Assembly: GCF_003999975.1 (NCBI RefSeq)
Contig: NZ_RJAC01000003.1
Span: 310,001 to 374,000, forward strand
DNA: 64,000 bases
Direction: 5' to 3'
Source: Actinoplanes solisilvae
GTDB taxonomy: Bacteria > Actinomycetota > Actinomycetes > Mycobacteriales > Micromonosporaceae
Shown here one piece after another: positions 63,066 through 64,000 of the stretch. A program made the position numbers and the translations under genes. The notes under the pieces are model-generated. The model was not told the DNA's origin. It saw nothing but the letters and a program-made list of their open reading frames with translations, and did not search any database. The stretch's first letter is position 1. The number at the start of each line of letters is the position of its first letter.

Positions 63066-64000
63066 CCATCAGATTCGGATTTCTCAGCACCCATCCGCCC
63101 ACCCACTGCGGCCTGGCGTCCTTCAACGCCGCGCTGGCGGCCCACCTCGCGGCGGACGGCGTCGCGGGCGGCATCGTCCGGGTCGCCGAGAACAAGGACG
63201 ATCTCAAGGCCGCGCCCGGCGTGGTGCACACCTGGGTCGACACGGATCTCGGCGGCTGGCGTGACTGTGCCGAGGTGCTCGACTCCTTCGACGTCGCGAT
63301 CGTGCAGCACGAGTACGGCATCTACCCCGGCCGCGACGGTGGCGAGGTCCTGTCGGTGCTGCGCCGGCTCAAGGTGCCGAGCCTCGTCGTCCTGCACACC
63401 GTGCTCGCCCGGCCCACCGCACGGCAGAAGTCGCTGCTGGAACAGATCGCGGCCACCGCCGGCGCGGTCGTGACCATGACCGGGGCGGCCCGCGACCGGC
63501 TGCTCGACGGCTACGAGGTCGACGCCGCGAAGATCTCGGTGATCCCGCACGGCGCCTCCGGCAACCCCGGCACGGCGCCCGAGCCTGCTCCCCAGCCCCA
63601 CCTGCTCACCTGGGGCCTGCTGGGGCCGGGCAAGGGCATCGAGTGGGCGCTGCGCGGCCTCGCCCTGCTGCCGGACCTCGAACCCGTCTACACGGTGGCC
63701 GGCCGCACCCACCCGAAGGTCATCGAGCTGCACGGCGAGGCGTACCGAGCCGGTCTGCACCGGCTCGGCGCGGCCCTCGGCGTCGCCCACCGGGTGCGCT
63801 ACGAACCGGCCTACCTCGACGACGCGGCCCTCGGCGCCCTCGTCCGCTCGGCCGACGTGGTCGTGCTCCCGTACGACTCCACCGAGCAGGTCACCTCGGG
63901 CGTCCTCGTCGAGGCGGTCGCGGCCGGCATCCCGGTCGTCGCCACCCCGTTCCCGCACGCGGTGGAACTGCTCACCGACGGCCCCGGGCTGCTCGTGCCC
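63062..64000 (+). CDS. GT4-family glycosyltransferase, C-terminus outside window
   Basis: 313 codons visible, open at the right edge. GT-B fold: N-terminal RFGFLSTHPPTHCGLASFNAALAAHL acceptor-domain loop, FDVAIVQHEYGIYPG, then VIPHGASGNPG at the domain hinge and the nucleotide-sugar domain (LLTWGLLGPGKGIEWALRGLALLP, VRYEPAYLDDAALGALVRSADVVVLPYDSTEQVTSGVLVEAVAAGIPVVATPF), where the ExxGxxxxEA-like signature is TSGVLVEAVAAG. Retaining transfer from an NDP-sugar in the cytoplasm; donor and acceptor cannot be named. Overlaps the small gene upstream. Confidence 0.9.
   Translation, partial: MTIRFGFLSTHPPTHCGLASFNAALAAHLAADGVAGGIVRVAENKDDLKAAPGVVHTWVDTDLGGWRDCAEVLDSFDVAIVQHEYGIYPGRDGGEVLSVLRRLKVPSLVVLHTVLARPTARQKSLLEQIAATAGAVVTMTGAARDRLLDGYEVDAAKISVIPHGASGNPGTAPEPAPQPHLLTWGLLGPGKGIEWALRGLALLPDLEPVYTVAGRTHPKVIELHGEAYRAGLHRLGAALGVAHRVRYEPAYLDDAALGALVRSADVVVLPYDSTEQVTSGVLVEAVAAGIPVVATPFPHAVELLTDGPGLLVP

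Overview
The window is high-GC DNA with short intergenic gaps, frequent GTG/TTG starts and many ATGA/GTGA gene overlaps. The gene content (uptake [NiFe] hydrogenase of the actinobacterial group 1h type, many secreted glycoside hydrolases with ricin-type CBM13 modules, ECF sigma factor, DHA2-type MFS) points to a filamentous actinobacterium, most likely Micromonosporaceae (Actinoplanes-like). That assignment is inference; no rRNA or other phylogenetic marker lies in the window and I saw no tRNA or CRISPR array.

Layout. 1-9.96 kb: carbohydrate block with a GH95 alpha-L-fucosidase (cut by the window edge), a divergent ROK regulator that looks leaderless, and a 1919-residue secreted mosaic protein (ThuA, sugar dehydrogenase propeller, PKD, CBM6, concanavalin-like and Ig-like domains). 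9.95-24.8 kb: hydrogenase island. One tightly overlapping minus-strand operon runs hhyS-hhyL-NifU-like-DUF5947-DUF6084-445 aa protein-DUF6893-protease-hypCF fusion-hypC-hypD-hypE-DUF6390; divergent hypA-hypB follow, then an unknown protein and a second small-subunit gene without a large-subunit partner, and a divergent HTH regulator. All Hyp functions A-F needed to build the NiFe(CN)2CO site are present.

25.5-27.4 kb: VOC protein, PPOX-fold protein and CGNR zinc-finger regulator. 27.6-41.4 kb: two secreted GH78 alpha-L-rhamnosidases flank a rearranged segment: a decayed copy of an internal part of the first GH78 gene abuts a decapitated DUF4097-type gene and a TnpB cassette with two small overlapping ORFs; HAD, MFS and OsmC genes follow. 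41.5-52.3 kb: lipoprotein, Uma2 nuclease, GT-C-like membrane protein, Tat-exported polysaccharide deacetylase, and a NarL-type two-component system divergent from an ABC/FtsX exporter.

52.5-59.6 kb: arabinoxylan block. GH43, GH10 and GH62 enzymes, each carrying a nearly identical CBM13 module, lie divergent to a one-polypeptide ECF sigma factor carrying a membrane segment and a C-terminal AbfB (arabinose-binding, CBM42-type) domain. This looks like a self-contained sensor-regulator for arabinoxylan and is the most interesting arrangement here, together with the hydrogenase island. 59.6-64 kb: small basic protein, histidine kinase with a double-receiver regulator lacking an output domain, a broken FAD oxidoreductase gene, a candidate structured RNA ending in a clear intrinsic terminator, and a glycosyltransferase cut by the right edge.
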